From Dokdonella_A sp044227025 (lineage in GTDB: Bacteria; Pseudomonadota; Gammaproteobacteria; Xanthomonadales; Rhodanobacteraceae): a stretch of DNA of 64,000 bases. Positions 47,288 through 55,843 of this stretch are shown piece after piece; position 1 is the stretch's first letter, and each line of letters begins with the position of its first letter. The stretch lies in the NCBI RefSeq assembly GCF_044227025.1, contig NZ_JBGAFX010000001.1:744001-808000 (forward strand), written 5' to 3'. Under the pieces are notes generated by a model. That model was given only the letters and a program-made list of their open reading frames with translations, was not told the origin of the DNA and did no database searches. Position numbers and translations under genes: made by a program.

Positions 47288-48513
47288 GGCGACGGATTCT
47301 CCAGCTGTTGCGCGAGCAAGGCCAGCGGGTGGAGCACGGGGACGGAGTCGGCGCGCGATTGCAGGCCGTTGCCAAGGTGGATGCGGCAGCCGATGTTGGT
47401 AGTGAGCAGGAGTTCGGGAGCGAGCAGCGCGACCTGTTCCAGCTTCTCCTTGCGCAGGCGATCCGCGAACACCGGGTGCTCGATGAAATAGCTGCCGGCG
47501 GCGCCGCAGCAGCGCGGTTGTTCCGGCAGCGCAAGCACTTCGAGTTGCGGCACGCGAGCGAGCAGGTCGCGGATCGGCGCGGTCGCGCCAACGACATTGA
47601 CCTGGGTGCATGGCAGGTGCAGGGCGGCACGCGCCGCACGCGGACGAAAGCGCAGCGCGGCGAAGCCGGGGTCGTCCGCGAGAAAGGCGTGGACATCGAG
47701 CACCCGCAGGCCGGTGCCGGCGGCGACCTGATCGCGCAGGTCGCCGTGGCAACCGCTGGCGCAGCTCAGGACCACCTGGACCCCGGTTTCGCACAGCGCT
47801 TCGCGCGTTGTCGCGGATTCGGCCGATGCACGCGCGAGGTCGCCGGCATGGCGCGGGAGCGCGCCGCAGCAGCGGGTTCCGGCGAGTTCGACCACGGCAT
47901 GGCCGCTGGCTTCGAGCAGGCGTCGGGCTGCGGCGAGCGTGTCGCGGTCGTATACGCTGGCCACGCAGCCGCGGAACAGTGCGACCCGCGACGCTTTTGC
48001 CACTCTTGTCGGCCCGGCGGCGCGCGGAATCGGCGGCACGCCGGGCACGGTCGTCGCGAGCCGTCGCCAGCGCGACCCGCGCGGCAGCAGGCGCGCGATC
48101 CAGGGCGCCCAATGGGCTGCCCCGGTCGCCGCGCCAAGTCGGGCGAGGATGGTCAGCCGCTGCGGGTCGTGCAACCAGGTGGCCAGCCCGGTGGCGCGCG
48201 GCACGAAGGCTGCGCGGGTCTGTACCAGGATTTCCTCGTACTGCACGTCCGACGGACAGACCTTCTGGCAGGACAGGCAGCCGAGGCAATGGTCGAGATG
48301 GGCGAGCGCGGCGGGTGTCGGGTCGAGCCGGCCGTCTGCGAGCGCGCGGGCGAGCGCGATGCGCCCGCGCGGGGACTCCGCTTCGACGCGTTCCAGCCGG
48401 TAGGTCGGGCAGTGCGGCAGGCACAGGCCGCACATCACGCACTGGTCGGCGAGGGCCGCCAGGCGGTCGGTGCCGCCGGTCAGGCCGGAAAGAGGGACGG
48501 GCATGCGATTCAT
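47284..48513 (-). CDS. GlcF-like iron-sulfur oxidoreductase subunit
   Basis: About 409 residues. Two 4Fe-4S ferredoxin motifs at the N-terminus (CVMCGLCLPHCPTYR near 32 and CLGCLSCQKVCPSD near 83), then two CCG domains (GTRCCGALPRHAGD with LSCASGCHGDL; PEQPRCCGAAGSYF with TTNIGCRIHL), as in glycolate oxidase subunit GlcF and heterodisulfide-reductase-like proteins. It passes electrons from a flavoprotein partner, which is not adjacent here. The start is taken at ATG 48513; ATG 48504 (MPVPLSG) or 48534 are possible, and none has a clear Shine-Dalgarno. Confidence 0.88.
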   Translation of the reverse strand: MNRMPVPLSGLTGGTDRLAALADQCVMCGLCLPHCPTYRLERVEAESPRGRIALARALADGRLDPTPAALAHLDHCLGCLSCQKVCPSDVQYEEILVQTRAAFVPRATGLATWLHDPQRLTILARLGAATGAAHWAPWIARLLPRGSRWRRLATTVPGVPPIPRAAGPTRVAKASRVALFRGCVASVYDRDTLAAARRLLEASGHAVVELAGTRCCGALPRHAGDLARASAESATTREALCETGVQVVLSCASGCHGDLRDQVAAGTGLRVLDVHAFLADDPGFAALRFRPRAARAALHLPCTQVNVVGATAPIRDLLARVPQLEVLALPEQPRCCGAAGSYFIEHPVFADRLRKEKLEQVALLAPELLLTTNIGCRIHLGNGLQSRADSVPVLHPLALLAQQLENPSP

Positions 48514-48634
48514 GCTAACATTCGCGGCTTGCACTGGATCGCGTCCCCGGCTTGCCAGCCTGGGGGACTTCCGCTATCCTCCCGCGCCCTCATTTAATGG
48601 CCCTCTTTCGGGGCCCAGCCAGAGTCTTACGGAT

Positions 48635-49069
48635 ATGAATACGATCAGCGCCAAGGCTGAAACCGTCAAACGCGACTGGTACGTGGTCGATGCCGCCGGC
48701 AAGACGCTCGGCCGCCTGTGCACCGAACTTGCGCACCGCCTGCGCGGCAAGCACAAGCCGATCTACACCCCGCACGTCGATACCGGCGACTACCTCGTCG
48801 TGATCAATGCGGAGAAGATCGCGGTCACCGGCAACAAGCTGGAAGACAAGAACTACCACCGCTTCACCGGTCACATCGGCAACCTCAAGACGACGTCGCT
48901 GAAGGACATGCTGGCGCGTCATCCGGAGCGCGTGATCGAGATCGGCGTGAAGGGCATGCTGCCGAAGAATCCGCTCGGCCGCGCGATGTACCGCAAGCTC
49001 AAGGTCTACGCCGGCACCGAGCATCCGCATGCGGCGCAGCAGCCGCAGGTCCTGGATATCAAGGCGTAA
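48635..49069 (+). CDS. rplM: 50S ribosomal protein L13
   Basis: 144 residues (E. coli 142). Conserved blocks: RDWYVVDAAGKTLGRLCTELA, GDYLVVINAEKIAVTGNK, YHRFTGHIGNLKTTS, IGVKGMLPKNPLGRAMYRKLKVY and HPHAAQQPQVL. Early large-subunit assembly protein. The ~120-bp leader includes TGGCCCTCTTTCGGGGCCCA, a short hairpin that may be an autoregulatory leader, though the family was not confirmed. rpsI follows 78 bases later. Confidence 0.98.
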   Translation: MNTISAKAETVKRDWYVVDAAGKTLGRLCTELAHRLRGKHKPIYTPHVDTGDYLVVINAEKIAVTGNKLEDKNYHRFTGHIGNLKTTSLKDMLARHPERVIEIGVKGMLPKNPLGRAMYRKLKVYAGTEHPHAAQQPQVLDIKA

Positions 49070-49147
49070 CGCGGGAAACCACGCGAGTCCCTCGCAGGAG
49101 CCCGCACTTTCCGGTGCGGACTTTTCAATAACAGCAGCGAAATCACT

Positions 49148-49540
49148 ATGGCTATCACGCAGAATTACGGCACCGGCCGTCGCAAGTCCTCCGCAGCGCG
49201 CGTGTTCCTGCGCAAGGGCAGCGGCGCGATCATGGTCAACGGCAAGACGCTCGACGACTTCTTCGGTCGCGAGACCTCGCGCATGATCGTGCGCCAGCCG
49301 CTCGAGCTGACCCAGAACCAGGACAAGTTCGACGTGCTCGTCACGGTCGAAGGCGGCGGCATGACCGGCCAGGCCGGCGCGATCCGCCTCGGCATCGCCC
49401 GTGCGCTGGTCGAGTACGACGAGGCGCTGAAGTCGCCGCTGCGCAAGGCCGGGTTCATGACCCGCGACGCGCGCGAAGTCGAGCGCAAGAAGGTCGGTCT
49501 GCACAAGGCCCGCCGCGCGACGCAGTACTCCAAGCGCTGA
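49148..49540 (+). CDS. rpsI: 30S ribosomal protein S9
   Basis: 130 residues, exactly the E. coli length. Hallmarks: YGTGRRKSSAARVFLRKG, LTQNQDKFDVLVTVEGGGMTGQAGAIRLGIARAL and the C-terminal tail KKVGLHKARRATQYSKR, whose Lys-Arg end reaches the ribosomal P-site. Co-transcribed with rplM. Confidence 0.98.
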   Translation: MAITQNYGTGRRKSSAARVFLRKGSGAIMVNGKTLDDFFGRETSRMIVRQPLELTQNQDKFDVLVTVEGGGMTGQAGAIRLGIARALVEYDEALKSPLRKAGFMTRDAREVERKKVGLHKARRATQYSKR

Positions 49541-49550
49541 TCGGTCTATG

Positions 49551-49594
49551 CGCTTGCGCCATCGGCGCAAGCGTCGGGCCGGTTCGCCGGCCCG
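49551..49594 (+). terminator. Double hairpin after rpsI
   Basis: Two adjacent perfect hairpins: CGCTTGCGCC-atc-GGCGCAAGCG (10 bp) and CGGGCCGG-ttcg-CCGGCCCG (8 bp, UUCG tetraloop). No T-run follows, so rather than a pure intrinsic terminator this may protect the mRNA end or separate rplM-rpsI from the tRNA. Confidence 0.6.
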
Positions 49595-49653
49595 GGGATG
49601 TGGAAGCCAGCTCAGACGGCCCCGCCGTGGCATCCGCGCAATCCCGCCCGTAT

Positions 49654-49727
49654 TGGGGGATCGTCTAATGGTAGGACAACGGACTCTGACTCCGTTTATC
49701 TAGGTTCGAATCCTAGTCCCCCAGCCA
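49654..49727 (+). tRNA. tRNA-Gln (CUG)
   Basis: 74 nt with encoded CCA. Acceptor TGGGGGA pairs with TCCCCCA; the anticodon arm ACGGA-CTCTGAC-TCCGT carries anticodon CTG; the T arm is CTAGG-TTCGAAT-CCTAG; the discriminator is G. It stands directly upstream of an integrase and is the probable attachment site of the island to its right. Confidence 0.97.
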
Positions 49728-49734
49728 CACGTCT

Positions 49735-49762
49735 AAGCCCCTGTTTCGACAGGGGCTTTTTC
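49735..49762 (+). terminator. tRNA-Gln terminator
   Basis: Stem AGCCCCTG / CAGGGGCT with loop TTTCGA followed by TTTT, eight bases after the tRNA CCA. Confidence 0.9.
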
Positions 49763-49808
49763 GTTTCTAGCCCTCGTGCGCGTGGTCACCGGCTTGGACA
49801 CTCAAGCC

Positions 49809-51233
49809 ATGCGCATCCCGCACTACCTGGTTCGAACCCCCTCGGGCACCTACCACTTCCGCCTCAAGGTCCCTGCGGCGCTCCAGGCGGCGCTGGGCGT
49901 GCGCGTCGTCAAACGGAGCCTCGCGACGCGGGACGCGCGGGAGGCCGCCCTGCGTGCGTGTGCGTTGGCCGCGCGCTACGCTGCCGCCGTCGCGTGCGTC
50001 ACGGAGGACGGTGTGCCCAAACCCCCATCCATCGACGACCTGGTGAGGCAGGCAGGCGAAGGCGGCATCCGCCCCTTCGAGCTGGAGCTCGACCCGGCGA
50101 CCCGGGTGCCGACCCGAATCAAGACCGACGGCACAGCCGAGGATGCCGCGGCGGCCCTCGCCGCGATGAAGGTGGTCTTCGCTGCGCCGTTGCCCGAGCG
50201 CCTTGCACCACCACCGCCGCCGAAGCGAGTGAGCATGAGCCTCGGCGAAGCGCTGCGGACGTACGAGCTGACGGAAGGCCCGAGCCTGACGCCGAACACG
50301 CGTCGACAGCGCGCCCGCGCGTTCGCGTCGTTCCTGGAAACGATGGGTGCCGCGACACCCGTCGCCGACATCACCCGCCCGCAGGCGGCTGCATGGTCGA
50401 CCAACCTCATTGCCGGCGGCATGGCGAAGCGCACCGCCGCGAACAACGTCAGCCATGTAGCGCAACTGTTCGAGATGCTCATCGCTCGCGGTGAAATCGA
50501 GCAAGGAAAGAACCCTGTCAAAGGGCTCGTTGTGATGAGCAAGCAAGAGAAGCGACGGAGAAAAGCGGAGGGTCACACCTGGGAACCGTTTGAGCTCGAC
50601 GACCTCAAGCGCCTTTTCGCGCCCGAAAACTTCCGACGGCTGACCAGCGATCACGCGCGGTGGGGGGCGCTCCTGGGGCTCTACACCGGCGCACGGGTGG
50701 GTGAAGTGGCCCAGCTGTACCTGCGGGACTTCAGCATTGAAGGCGCACAACCGTTCGTGTTCATCCGCGCGGACAGCGATGGGCAGTCCGTGAAAACGGA
50801 GTCGTCGGAGCGCAAAGTGCCCTTGCATCCGGACCTCATTGAACTGGGTCTTTTTAAGTACATCGAGCGCTTGAAGAAGGATGGCGCAGAACGCCTGTTC
50901 CCGCACATGCGAATCGACGGCAACGCGGGCTCGGGAAATGCGATTTCGAAAGCGTTCTCCTACTACCTCAAGCAGCTCGGCGTGAAGCCGCGCCGTGAGA
51001 ATGGCCGGATTGGCTTTCATTCACTGCGTAAGAACGTCGTGCAGGCGATGCAAGGCGCGAAGGTGCCGGGTGAACTGCGAAGGGCCTTCGTGGGGCATGA
51101 GGTGGGTGACAAAGACGTCCACGAGGAAATCTACATGCGGGAGTGGACTGCCGAGGAACTGGCCACCGTTTTCCCGGCGCTGTCGTGGAGCGAGTGGCTG
51201 GACATCGCGGTGCTACGCGCACTGTCGGTCTGA
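49809..51233 (+). CDS. Tyrosine-type integrase of the island
   Basis: About 474 residues. An N-terminal DUF6538-like part (MRIPHYLVRTPSGTYHFRLKVP) precedes a core-binding domain (LTPNTRRQRARAFASFLETMG) and the catalytic domain: Arg in YTGARVGEVAQLYL, His and Arg in FHSLRKNVVQAM, His in AFVGHEVGDKDVHEEIY with its nucleophile Tyr. It should integrate and excise the island at the adjacent tRNA-Gln. ATG 49809 is chosen because it opens the conserved N-terminus; GTG 49776 is an in-frame alternative and neither has a strong ribosome site. Transcribed away from the tRNA. Confidence 0.94.
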   Translation: MRIPHYLVRTPSGTYHFRLKVPAALQAALGVRVVKRSLATRDAREAALRACALAARYAAAVACVTEDGVPKPPSIDDLVRQAGEGGIRPFELELDPATRVPTRIKTDGTAEDAAAALAAMKVVFAAPLPERLAPPPPPKRVSMSLGEALRTYELTEGPSLTPNTRRQRARAFASFLETMGAATPVADITRPQAAAWSTNLIAGGMAKRTAANNVSHVAQLFEMLIARGEIEQGKNPVKGLVVMSKQEKRRRKAEGHTWEPFELDDLKRLFAPENFRRLTSDHARWGALLGLYTGARVGEVAQLYLRDFSIEGAQPFVFIRADSDGQSVKTESSERKVPLHPDLIELGLFKYIERLKKDGAERLFPHMRIDGNAGSGNAISKAFSYYLKQLGVKPRRENGRIGFHSLRKNVVQAMQGAKVPGELRRAFVGHEVGDKDVHEEIYMREWTAEELATVFPALSWSEWLDIAVLRALSV

Positions 51234-51254
51234 TGGTTGTCTTTCGGCCCGCAT

Positions 51255-52384
51255 CTATCCGCGATGGCTTCCTAGAGCGGAGCGCAGAGACTGCATCGCG
51301 AGCAATAGGCCCGTCTGGCCTCGGACGCCCATCTTCGCGCACACAGTCTTCAGCCTCGTGCGCATGCTGCCCAGTGTGATGCACATGGCATCCGCCGCGT
51401 CCGCGAGGCTGCGCGAGCCGTCCAACAGACACGCCAGTTCTGCCTCACGCTCCGTGAGTCCGTACGCATCACGCAGCGCGCGCCTAAGCGTCGTCCGGCT
51501 GGCTTTCGCTTCGGTGCGTTGAACGAACAATGCGACGCGCACCGCTCCGCCGTATTGCCCGCTCATGATGGGGTGAGCTGCTGCGTGCGCGACCGTTCGT
51601 CCGCTGGCGTCCGTCAGGCGCACTGCCATCGCCATCGCGTGAACAGAAGGACCGTTCGCTGCGGCGTCGATCGCTTGAGCGAGGAGCAAGGTGCCTTGGC
51701 CGTGGAGCGCGGCGGGCCTCCCGCGGCGGATGGCGAGCCAATCTTCTCGGGCGAGTAGAGCATCGGCCGCTGCGTTCGCTCGAACGAGCACGCCGTTTTG
51801 GTCGAGCAACAACACCGCCGTGGCCACCCATCGAGGACATCGACCAGCCCGCGCTCGGCATCGGTGAGGAGACCCAGTCGTTCGCGCAGCTGGCACGCGA
51901 CGACCCAGTGCGGCGCGAGGCGACCCAGCAGTGCGAGCTCGGCGCCGCGGTAGGGCCCGCGCCGTTCGTCCCGCAGCAAGGTAAGACTTGCGACGTGCGC
52001 GCGATCGTGCAGACCAACGAGGCCCACGCCGTGCGCGACATCCATCGGGCGCAGAAAGTCGTCCCAGAACACGGTGCGCTTGAGTTCGGAAAGCGACAGC
52101 ACGTCATCGGATACCCGCAGCTTGCCCGGGCCCTGCGCTTCACCGGGGGGCGGTCGCCACGGGTTGTGCGCGGCGTAGCGGCTCTCGTACGCCACGGCCG
52201 ACGCCGCCTCCGCACCGACGAACGCGGGCAGGCTGTCGCGCCCTCGGGTGAGATCCACCGCGACGATGGCGGCGGAGCGGCTTCTCGTCGCGCGCGTGAT
52301 CTCGCCTAAGAGATCGGTGGCCCAGTCGGCTTCCGCGACTCGGCTGTACAGCGTCAGGAGGATGCGGTCGTACGCGGAGCTCAT
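51255..52384 (-). pseudogene. LuxR-family regulator interrupted by a frameshift
   Basis: Two minus-strand frames together make one ~376-residue regulator. The upstream frame (MSSAYDRILLTLYSRV to GLVDVLDG) and the downstream frame (VATAVLLLDQNGVLVRANAAAD to the C-terminal helix-turn-helix LTEREAELACLLDGSRS) join near 51826-51832 in the run GATGGGTGG. Adding one base there restores LDxVATAVLLLD. The C-terminal HTH is complete and the N-terminal half resembles autoinducer/PAS-type sensing domains. It is either a broken gene or a sequencing error; there is no slippery heptamer that would argue for programmed shifting. Confidence 0.85.
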
Positions 52385-52516
52385 GGGCCTACTTCGGCGG
52401 ACCGGCGAGGGATTGTCCATTCCCATCTGGGAATGCCGTCGTTCGCGCGCGATCAGCAGCATTCGAGCCGTCCCGTTCCTGTGCTCGGTGATGCCCCATG
52501 CTGGCCGTCGCTCTCC

Positions 52517-52822
52517 TCAACCCCTGCGAGAACCCTTCGAGTCGCCTGGCTTGGCGGTGCTCTTCGTCTTCGACGTGGCTCGGGCGATGCGCTTTTCCAG
52601 TTCGCGCGCGAACGCCACGAACTGGACGTCGTAGACAGCCGCCAGTTCCCGTACCTGGAGCAGCGTGCCCGAGCGCACGCCCCGTTCGAGGTCCGAGACG
52701 TAGGTCTGCGGGCGGTCGAGCTGCGCGGCAACCCATGCTTGCGTCAGTCCTCTCTTGGTGCGCAGGTCCCGCAGCAGCGCGGCGATTTCCTGCTGGGCAA
52801 CGGAGTAGAGAGATGGTCGCAT
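52517..52822 (-). CDS. XRE-family transcriptional regulator
   Basis: 101 residues. Cro/CI-type helix-turn-helix occupies the N-terminal two thirds (IAALLRDLRTKRGLTQAWVAAQLDRPQTYVSDLERGVR, then LLQVRELAAVYDVQFVAFARELE). A basic, low-complexity tail (SKTKSTAKPGDSKGSRRG) follows. Small regulators of this kind control mobile-element genes. It diverges from the kelch gene across an AT-rich intergenic region with a small palindrome that could be its operator. Confidence 0.88.
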   Translation of the reverse strand: MRPSLYSVAQQEIAALLRDLRTKRGLTQAWVAAQLDRPQTYVSDLERGVRSGTLLQVRELAAVYDVQFVAFARELEKRIARATSKTKSTAKPGDSKGSRRG

Positions 52823-52884
52823 GGCCTTCCTTCCGGAGGGCAGCGAACCTAGTACCTGTATCCCGTATATCTAAAATTCAGATC

Positions 52885-52904
52885 ATAACCTGTTTTTCAG
52901 GTAA
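52885..52904. promoter_or_regulatory. Candidate operator palindrome in the XRE/kelch divergent region
   Basis: ACCTG-TTTTT-CAGGT (52888-52902) lies in the AT-rich stretch (52855-52910) between two divergent starts, 66 bases from the XRE start and 60 from the kelch start. A related half-site ACCTG occurs near 52854. The assignment is by position and symmetry only. Confidence 0.4.
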
Positions 52905-52961
52905 CCTTGCTCGTCACCGCGAGTCCGGCCAGGTGCCGCTCGCCGGACAGGGAGCAGGACC

Positions 52962-54101
52962 ATGAGTGGTGGACAGCGGGAGGGTATGGCCCGGAGCGGG
53001 GCACTTCTCGGGGTGGTTCTAGCGGCGGCGTGCCTCGGTCTGCCCGCTTTGGCGGCCGACGCATCCGACGGGATGTTCTTGCCGGTCGCCGATATGACGT
53101 TCTCGCGCTACGCGAGTGCCGGCGCCCTGCTGAACAGTGGGACAGTCGTGCTCTACGGCCCCTCGTACGACGGGGACGCGTACGATCCGGTTGCGGGCAC
53201 CTGGAGCGCGACCGCGCCCATTCCTTCGCCGCGCTTCAACGGCCACCTGTTCGCTTTGCCGGACGGCGACGCGTTGCTGGTCGGTGGCGACCCGACGGAC
53301 GCGCGGACGGTGCGCTACGTGTCTGAGACACGGTCGTGGGCATGGGGACCGGCCCTTCACGCATCCCGCCGGTTCGAGCAGGCTGCCGCGTTGGCGGACG
53401 GCCGCATCCTGGTGGCGGGCGGTTTCGGCGCCGATGCGGCGCCCACGAACAGCGCCGAGATCTACGATCCTGCGACCGGCGCGTTCACAGCGACCGGGTC
53501 GATGCCGCGACCGCGCGCGGGCGGCAGCGCCGAGCTGCTCGCCGACGGGAGGGTGCTCATCGCGGGTGGCATCGACGCGACCGGAAACGCTGACCCCTGC
53601 GCAACGGTGTACGCCCCAACGACTGGAGCGTTTACCGCTGGCGGCTGCTTCGCCGCAGCGACGCACGGTCGCTTCATGCCGGCGGCAGCGCGGCTCCACG
53701 ATGGTCGTGTGATCGTCTTAGGCGGTCAGACGTATTTCCTAGGCAGCACACGCTTGGCACCGGACGCCGACGTGTACGACCCCGCGACGAACCGATGGAC
53801 GCAGCGCCTCGCGGCCGCCCGCTTCGAGCACGCGCTGACCACGCTCGACGATGGGCGCGTCTTGGCCATCGGTGGCGTCGACGACTGGAACAGTCCAATC
53901 GAGACCACCGAAATCTTCGACCCGGTGCTCGATGCGTTCCGCGTGGGGCCGCCGCTGATAGTGCCGCGCTATGGACATACGGCCACGGCACTGCCTGGCG
54001 GACGCGTGCTGGTGGCGGGCGGGCGCATATCGGCAAGCGAGTGGACGACGAGTGCCGAGGTGTTCCTGAGCGACGCCCTTTTCTCAGCAGATTTCGAATG
54101 A
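52962..54101 (+). CDS. Secreted kelch-repeat protein with LFSADFE tail
   Basis: 379 residues. Signal peptide (ARSGALLGVVLAAACLGLPALA) followed by about six kelch-type blades, each with an RxxH/A-L-DGR-VLV-GG pattern: ALPDGDALLVGGD, ALADGRILVAGGFG, LLADGRVLIAGGID, RLHDGRVIVLGGQ, TLDDGRVLAIGGVD, ALPGGRVLVAGGR, alternating with EIYDPATGAFT-like strands. It predicts a secreted beta-propeller that binds a ligand or another protein; no enzyme motif is seen. The C-terminus DALFSADFE resembles the tail of the DUF5666 protein. ATG 52962 has GGAG upstream. Confidence 0.85.
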   Translation: MSGGQREGMARSGALLGVVLAAACLGLPALAADASDGMFLPVADMTFSRYASAGALLNSGTVVLYGPSYDGDAYDPVAGTWSATAPIPSPRFNGHLFALPDGDALLVGGDPTDARTVRYVSETRSWAWGPALHASRRFEQAAALADGRILVAGGFGADAAPTNSAEIYDPATGAFTATGSMPRPRAGGSAELLADGRVLIAGGIDATGNADPCATVYAPTTGAFTAGGCFAAATHGRFMPAAARLHDGRVIVLGGQTYFLGSTRLAPDADVYDPATNRWTQRLAAARFEHALTTLDDGRVLAIGGVDDWNSPIETTEIFDPVLDAFRVGPPLIVPRYGHTATALPGGRVLVAGGRISASEWTTSAEVFLSDALFSADFE

Positions 54102-54114
54102 TTGGGAGGATGAC

Positions 54115-54552
54115 ATGAACGGTCCCGCGGTGATGGTGCTGGTGGCGGTGGTGTTTCTCGTCTGGTGCATGGTTGTGTTCGCGCGCCGCGGCGGAGGGAA
54201 GGGCGCGTTGGCGCCGGAATGGAACGCAGCGTGGGGCGCGAAAGGCACGGCGGAACGTCCGTTTGAGCCAACGGTGAGCGGCCCGGGCATCGCGATCGAC
54301 GCGACGCACAGCTGGTTGTGGGTCGCTACGGACGAACACGGCCACCGACTCATCGACAAAGCCGACGTGCGGGGCTGGAAGCACGAATGGAGAGAGGTCA
54401 ACCAGGGCCATACACAGCTGGAGTTCTGGAACAACGCGATCGTCATCCGTCTGGCAGATCTGGCAGTGCCCGTCGTGCGGGTGTCGTTCGGTCGCGACAA
54501 GGAGCTGGCGAGCCAGTGGCAAGCGCGTTTGACGACCTGGATGAATGGGTAG
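54115..54552 (+). CDS. Hypothetical membrane-anchored protein, 145 aa
   Basis: Not recognised. One N-terminal transmembrane helix (PAVMVLVAVVFLVWCMVVFA) and a soluble domain with strand-like alternation: GPGIAIDATHSWLWVATDEHG, LIDKADVRGWKHEW, NNAIVIRLADLAVPVVRVSFG, then ASQWQARLTTWMNG. It starts 13 bases after the kelch gene with GGGAGG upstream, so probably shares its transcript. Confidence 0.75.
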   Translation: MNGPAVMVLVAVVFLVWCMVVFARRGGGKGALAPEWNAAWGAKGTAERPFEPTVSGPGIAIDATHSWLWVATDEHGHRLIDKADVRGWKHEWREVNQGHTQLEFWNNAIVIRLADLAVPVVRVSFGRDKELASQWQARLTTWMNG

Positions 54553-54645
54553 CGCGCCCCTGGGCAGTCGGCGCTCCGGCATTCGCCGTCGGGCCATCAC
54601 CCATCGCGACGCGCGCACGCGTCGCCACAAATCAAGGGGAAGCAC

Positions 54646-55035
54646 ATGTTCAAGAAAAGTGTGACGGTTGTATTGGCGGCGGTCGCGGCGGGATGCACGG
54701 CCACGCAAGGCACGCGCATCGACGCCGACCAGACCACCGACTTCATCAAAGGGCGCACGACGAAGGCCGAGGCCGTGTCCAAGCTCGGCGCCCCGTATTC
54801 CGAAAGCAGCGCACCGAGCGGCAGCGTGCTGCTCTACGTCTTCAGCAAGCGCACGGCGCAGGCGTCAAACTTCGTCCCGGTGCTCAACTGGTTCAAGGGC
54901 CGCACCGACAGCGAAAGCCAGACGTGCCGGTTCCTCTTCGACGTGAAGGGCACGTACCAGAGCCATGACTGCACGGGCGCCAGCGCCACGCAGCGTGCCG
55001 CGCTGGAAGAGACCCGTCTGACGCCCGCGCATTGA
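54646..55035 (+). CDS. Small SmpA/BamE-like lipoprotein
   Basis: 129 residues. Lipobox-type signal (VTVVLAAVAAGCTATQG) and the BamE-like motif FIKGRTTKAEAVSKLGAPYSES, then a beta-rich remainder with two cysteines (TCRFLFDVKGTYQSHDCTG). BamE-fold lipoproteins bind outer-membrane assembly machinery or other envelope partners; this one lies in an island and need not act in the BAM complex. AAGGGGAA precedes the start. Confidence 0.75.
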   Translation: MFKKSVTVVLAAVAAGCTATQGTRIDADQTTDFIKGRTTKAEAVSKLGAPYSESSAPSGSVLLYVFSKRTAQASNFVPVLNWFKGRTDSESQTCRFLFDVKGTYQSHDCTGASATQRAALEETRLTPAH

Positions 55036-55163
55036 GGGCGCGCGCTGACGCCCTTGGTGCACACACGGCGCATTAGCGCAGCGCGCCTTGCACGACGCGC
55101 TTGATTGTCCTAAAACGGCGGCGTCCGCAGGCGAGCGCCGCGGACGTTGTGCCCATACCGCTT

Positions 55164-55225
55164 AGCTGATGGGTGCCACGGGATGAGCTTTAAGCCATCC
55201 CGGGCTCTCCCTTTTTCTATCAGCT
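55164..55225 (+). ncRNA. Nested palindrome upstream of the HNH gene
   Basis: Outer arms AGCTGAT (55164-55170) and ATCAGCT (55219-55225) enclose an inner hairpin CGGGATG-(10 nt)-CATCCCG (55179-55202), with CTTTTTCT between. It is a structured leader or small-RNA-like element ending 13 bases before the HNH start codon. No known RNA family was recognised, so the type is tentative. Confidence 0.35.
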
Positions 55226-55238
55226 GAGAGGTGGTGTC

Positions 55239-55607
55239 ATGACGCATTCGATCAAGACGGCCCGCGCGCGGGCCTTTCACCGCCAGAATGGACGCTGCTG
55301 CTATTGCGACGGTCCTGTCTGGCTCGCCAACCCTGTGGCTTTCGCCCGAGCGTACGGTCTGACCGCCGCTCAGGCCGCCCAGATGCGAGCGACGGCGGAA
55401 CATCTTCGAGCGCAGTGCGACGGCGGTCGAGGCGGCGCCAACATCGCGGCCGCATGCTGGCTCTGCAATCGGCGCCGCCACCAGCGCAGAGGTGATGCAA
55501 TGCCGCCGGAGCGCTATCGCCAGCACGTGGTGAAGCGCGTCCGAAAGGGTCGCTGGCACCCGTTTCCATTGGCATATGCGTTGCGCTCGCGACGGCCAAG
55601 GCAGTGA
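55239..55607 (+). CDS. HNH-type nuclease domain protein
   Basis: 122 residues. C-x2-C zinc pair in GRCCYCDGPV, catalytic-type His in ATAEHLRAQCDGG, Asn in GGANIAAAC, second C-x2-C in CWLCNRRRH: an HNH/beta-beta-alpha-metal endonuclease arrangement. The rest is short and basic (RYRQHVVKRVRKGRW). It may be a host- or mobile-element-related nuclease. GAGAGGTGG lies upstream of the ATG. It precedes the RadC gene on the same strand. Confidence 0.82.
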   Translation: MTHSIKTARARAFHRQNGRCCYCDGPVWLANPVAFARAYGLTAAQAAQMRATAEHLRAQCDGGRGGANIAAACWLCNRRRHQRRGDAMPPERYRQHVVKRVRKGRWHPFPLAYALRSRRPRQ

Positions 55608-55843
55608 GTTCGCCTCAAGCCTTCGCATCAACGTTTACGATGCCGTGTCGGGCGCGTCCGTCATCGCGGTCGTCTCAACGCGCGAAGCATCGCCTTCTTG
55701 GGAGTACCTTCGCTCGGACCGCGGGTGCTGCAACGGCTTCGCCGTCGTCCACTGCGTTTCCGTCCTGCGGATGCATTACCCGCTCATCGTCCGAGCGGCC
55801 GGTTTCCCACGGCGCCACCCCGCGCGCCGGCAGGAGACCGAAC

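Noticed and set aside
51826..51832. Programmed frameshift in the LuxR gene
   Set aside because: No slippery heptamer or stimulatory structure; a simple one-base deletion or sequencing error explains it.
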